Origin: Macquaria australasica
Taxonomy: Eukaryota > Chordata > Actinopteri > Centrarchiformes > Percichthyidae
Direction: 5' to 3'
Length of the DNA stretch: 64,000 bases
Assembly (NCBI GenBank): GCA_005408345.1
Contig: SEMN01000406.1
Coordinates: 310,001-374,000, forward strand
Below, in pieces: positions 61,161 through 64,000 of the stretch. The translations under genes and the position numbers were made by a program. Positions within the stretch are counted from its first letter, which is position 1. Each line of letters starts with the position of its first letter. A model generated the notes under the pieces. That model did no database searches. It was given only the letters and a program-made list of their open reading frames with translations, and had not been told where the DNA came from.

Positions 61161-63035
61161 CCCATTCATAGCAGATGTCAGAAATGTTCAAATATTACAC
61201 AGGGTTTTAATGATCACTGTTACCATTAGACATGACACCTTAATTCCCTGCCTTAGTTCAAACTGTGCCAATCATACCATTGCACTCAGAATTTGTTGGT
61301 GACTTAGAAAGCTTTGTCCTTTTATATCATTGAACACTATTTGAGCTTTTTCACTATTACAGGAAGAACCCCTCATGGCTGGAGGGTGCTATCAGAGCCA
61401 TCAAGCTCCTTCATATAGCCTGGGTTGATATTGGGCAGAAACACGAAGAGATAACTTCATGTTTTGACCCTGAGGTGTTACATAATTGTATGTTTTACAA
61501 ACAAATATAAGGGCTTAGAGATTGCCTGGGGGGACTACACCACTATTAGATCACATATCTACTGTACTGCCTCCGCCTGGCTGAATTGTTGACTCATTGA
61601 ATAACTGGAGAGCCTACACATTTCCTGTAAGCTAAGTATTGTAAAATGACTTCCGCAGTGAATGGTTGGCCAGCTAGATGATTGCTTGACTGTCTGTTTC
61701 ATTGGAAACCTAAGCGACTCTGAATGGCTGACCGCCTGGCAAATGGTGTGAAAATGTTGAGTATACCTGGTTGGATGACCACTAGCCTGACTTCCTGGCC
61801 GCTTGGCTAGTAATCTGGGAGGGATTGCATGTAATCCCACCAATCCCTAAAAAAATTCCCCAGAAATTACGGCATTATCATCACAAGAGCCATGCATTAG
61901 AACATCTCTGATAATCCATCTATCTTCCTGCTTGTAGTCTTAGGCATCATCAGTCTGTCTTTTTTTTCTATTTAATCATGCTATGGTTCAAACATTCAAG
62001 GATACCAAAGGAGCTGCATTGCCGAACTATGCAGGCTGTGATCCAGCCATACACTCAAGGTCTGAGGTGTTCAGGCGTTTGGCCTTTGCTAATTCTCCTG
62101 ATATATTCTGCCTCCCAGTTCCTCAAAATGTATATTTCACGGCAAACAGGACTGCAGAAAATGCATCCGATTTCCCAAACCCACTGGCTTATCGGTCCTA
62201 ATTAGCCTCTCTGAGAAATGGAAAATGCCATGCGTTATGGATGTTCCAGTGAAGCTGCTACCACTATCCAGTACACTGGCCACTTTACCACATATCAGAC
62301 TCAGTTTAGCAAGCTCACCTCTACGATTTCAGACTTAGCTTAACTTTCATCAGTTTAAACTTTTTCACACTTCGTGCAAAGTCCATCAGCTGTACTTGGT
62401 CAGGTTAAACTGTGCTTTGTCAGCCTCAGCTTTAAAATATGTTAGCATGCTAACTTGTTACAATTGTTATTTGCAAAACCTTATGTACACAATGACTGTG
62501 TGTTTGTATGGAGTGTGTATGGTTGTTGACAGCTCAGCCTCAGCCTTCTGAGTTGATCTCAAAACTTACCAGGAACTCCATTTCTATCTGTTATTTTTCT
62601 CAAGACAGCTGTCCGTTTTGTGTCGCCTCTGTGACTGATAATGTGGAGACATACAGCCTCAGGATAAGCGTACATTTTTCACTGAAGTTGAAACTGGCAC
62701 AGACGCGTTTTCTCCACCCAGGGCACTGGGTACCACGTTTACTTACATCTACACATTGACTTTATATGCATCAGACTGCTTCTAAAATTTGCTTCATATT
62801 AAGTCTAAACACACCTTCACGATCTTAACCCGGTACTGGATGTCATCGCAAATACTTAATCATCTTTAGCATGGTTACCATTATGATAAAGACAATCTAA
62901 CATTTGTTTTTATTCTTACTTGTTCTAATAGTATTGTAAAATTCTGTATGTTTTGCCTTGTTATGTTGGTGATAAAGGAAATTAGGTCTTTTCTACTTTT
63001 GTACACATTCTAAGTCTCTTGCAAAGTATATCTCT

Positions 63036-63058
63036 CTTTTTCTTTCTTTCTTTCTTTC
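63036..63058 (+). repeat. short (CTTT)n run
   Basis: About five CTTT units in a pyrimidine-rich stretch. Confidence 0.85.
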
Positions 63059-64000
63059 CATGTTTCTTTCTCTCTATGTATTATTTTTATTCTTGGCTGT
63101 CTGCCTTTCTGACAAGCCTGGCCATTACTGATCTGTCACCAAGATATTTCCCATAAAATTTAGGCCTATGCTGTTTAAGAGGGACTGCTGCTAAAATCTG
63201 AGCTAGGAAGAGGGATACACCCGGAGCAGTACAGTTAACACGGCAAATTAGAAAATTGGGCACTGTTCATTAGTGATTATTATATGGTTTCACTGATGAT
63301 TTAGAAAAAAAATCTGGCATTTCAATACCAAAAAGCCTTAACCCAGGTTTTTTTTTTAACTTACTTTATAAAAAATGAAAAACCACCCCATACTTTTTAT
63401 GTATTTGGCTTTGTGTTAACTCACCAGCAACAAAAGTTCCACCAGTACCATGCATTCATTATCCCCACCAAAGGTCCTGAGTCATGACAAACTTCTGTTT
63501 TTAACATTTTTTTCATGTCATCGAATCCCATGAAAGTGTTTTCTCCAAGGCCAAAGGTACAGTGTAAAGTTTCAGTCCATAACGTCCTGAACAACTCTAT
63601 TTTCTTACTGAGGGTTATCTTAAATTCCCATTGTGCTTTTCTATGGCTGGAGTCTGTAGGACATCTCACATCACAACACTGAAGCTCTCTGCTCTGATGT
63701 ACAGTACATTAGGTCTAATGTATTTGGACTTTTGCTGAATGGTTTACAAGGTTTCTTAAATTGTGAATTCTTAAAAGTGACTTTGCTGAATTATTCAGGC
63801 CTTAACTCATGGAAGTAAGAATTAAGAAGCTAAGAAAACCTATGAATCAAACTTAAAGGACCAGTTTACAAGTGATGTGCTGGGCTCTTACTGCCCCGAC
63901 CATCAGACTCCACATGGTCCACATTCAAGGTCTGACAGCTGGGACAGAAACAGTGATTTAGACCATTTGTGGATTGAGTGTTTAAGACACAAAATCTGTC

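Larger units (their letters stand above)
42534..64000 (-). other. map4: map4 upstream intron and/or 5' flank (incomplete)
   Basis: The acceptor before the start codon shows that a 5' untranslated exon lies upstream, but none can be picked out here by sequence alone. The CpG-richer patches (about 53480-53640, 54640-55400 and 57050-57560) look like dispersed repeats, not a promoter island. Long intervals (42600-43900, 47400-49050, 49250-51180, 55900-57000, 57650-59250, 59600-60650 and 62210-64000) show nothing I can name. Confidence 0.6.

Noticed and set aside
1..64000. CRISPR arrays, tRNA, rRNA or bacterial-type operons.
   Set aside because: No regularly spaced direct repeats, tRNA cloverleaf boxes or dense co-directional genes; the sequence is vertebrate in character.

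Overview
The window reads as nuclear DNA of a ray-finned (probably percomorph) fish. It is AT-rich and gene-poor, with many (CA)n, (GA)n and (TA)n microsatellites. It carries short inverted-repeat DNA transposon remnants and LINE tails of kinds common in teleost introns. No bacterial, organellar or viral gene organisation is visible.

One gene is supported: the 5' coding part of a microtubule-associated protein 4 gene (map4), on the minus strand, so its 5' end lies at high coordinates. The first coding exon (about 42346-42533) encodes the conserved MAP4 N-terminus. Next in transcript order come exons at 23112-23198, a less certain one at 21893-21970, 19989-20219, and a large 1356-bp exon at 12688-14043. 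They join in one open frame of about 617 codons, or about 643 if the uncertain exon is included. Every junction proposed is phase 1. The C-terminal microtubule-binding repeats are not here, so the gene must continue below position 1. The first coding exon starts at a splice acceptor, so an upstream non-coding exon and the promoter lie elsewhere, either unrecognised between 42534 and 64000 or outside the window.

Layout: 1-12687 is intron 3' of the large exon, with a dead LINE reverse-transcriptase fragment, a complete hAT-like element with an 8-bp target-site duplication, two MITEs and an unusual zero-length-exon-like splice motif near 10159. 14044-19988 is intron with a fold-back element. 20220-23111 holds short introns and repeats shared with 17.8-18.3 kb. 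23199-42345 is a 19-kb intron with nested repeats, a perfect 20-bp-arm palindrome beside a (TA)n tract, a terminal-inverted-repeat element, LINE tails and a possible solo LTR. 42534-64000 is the upstream intron or flank, again full of dispersed repeats.

I see no tRNA, rRNA, CRISPR array or second protein gene. I found no new multi-gene system. The most interesting signals concern splicing of map4 (a candidate recursive splice site, symmetric phase-1 exons, a microsatellite serving as polypyrimidine tract) and repeat biology. Repeat family names are from memory of fish genomes and were not checked against a database.
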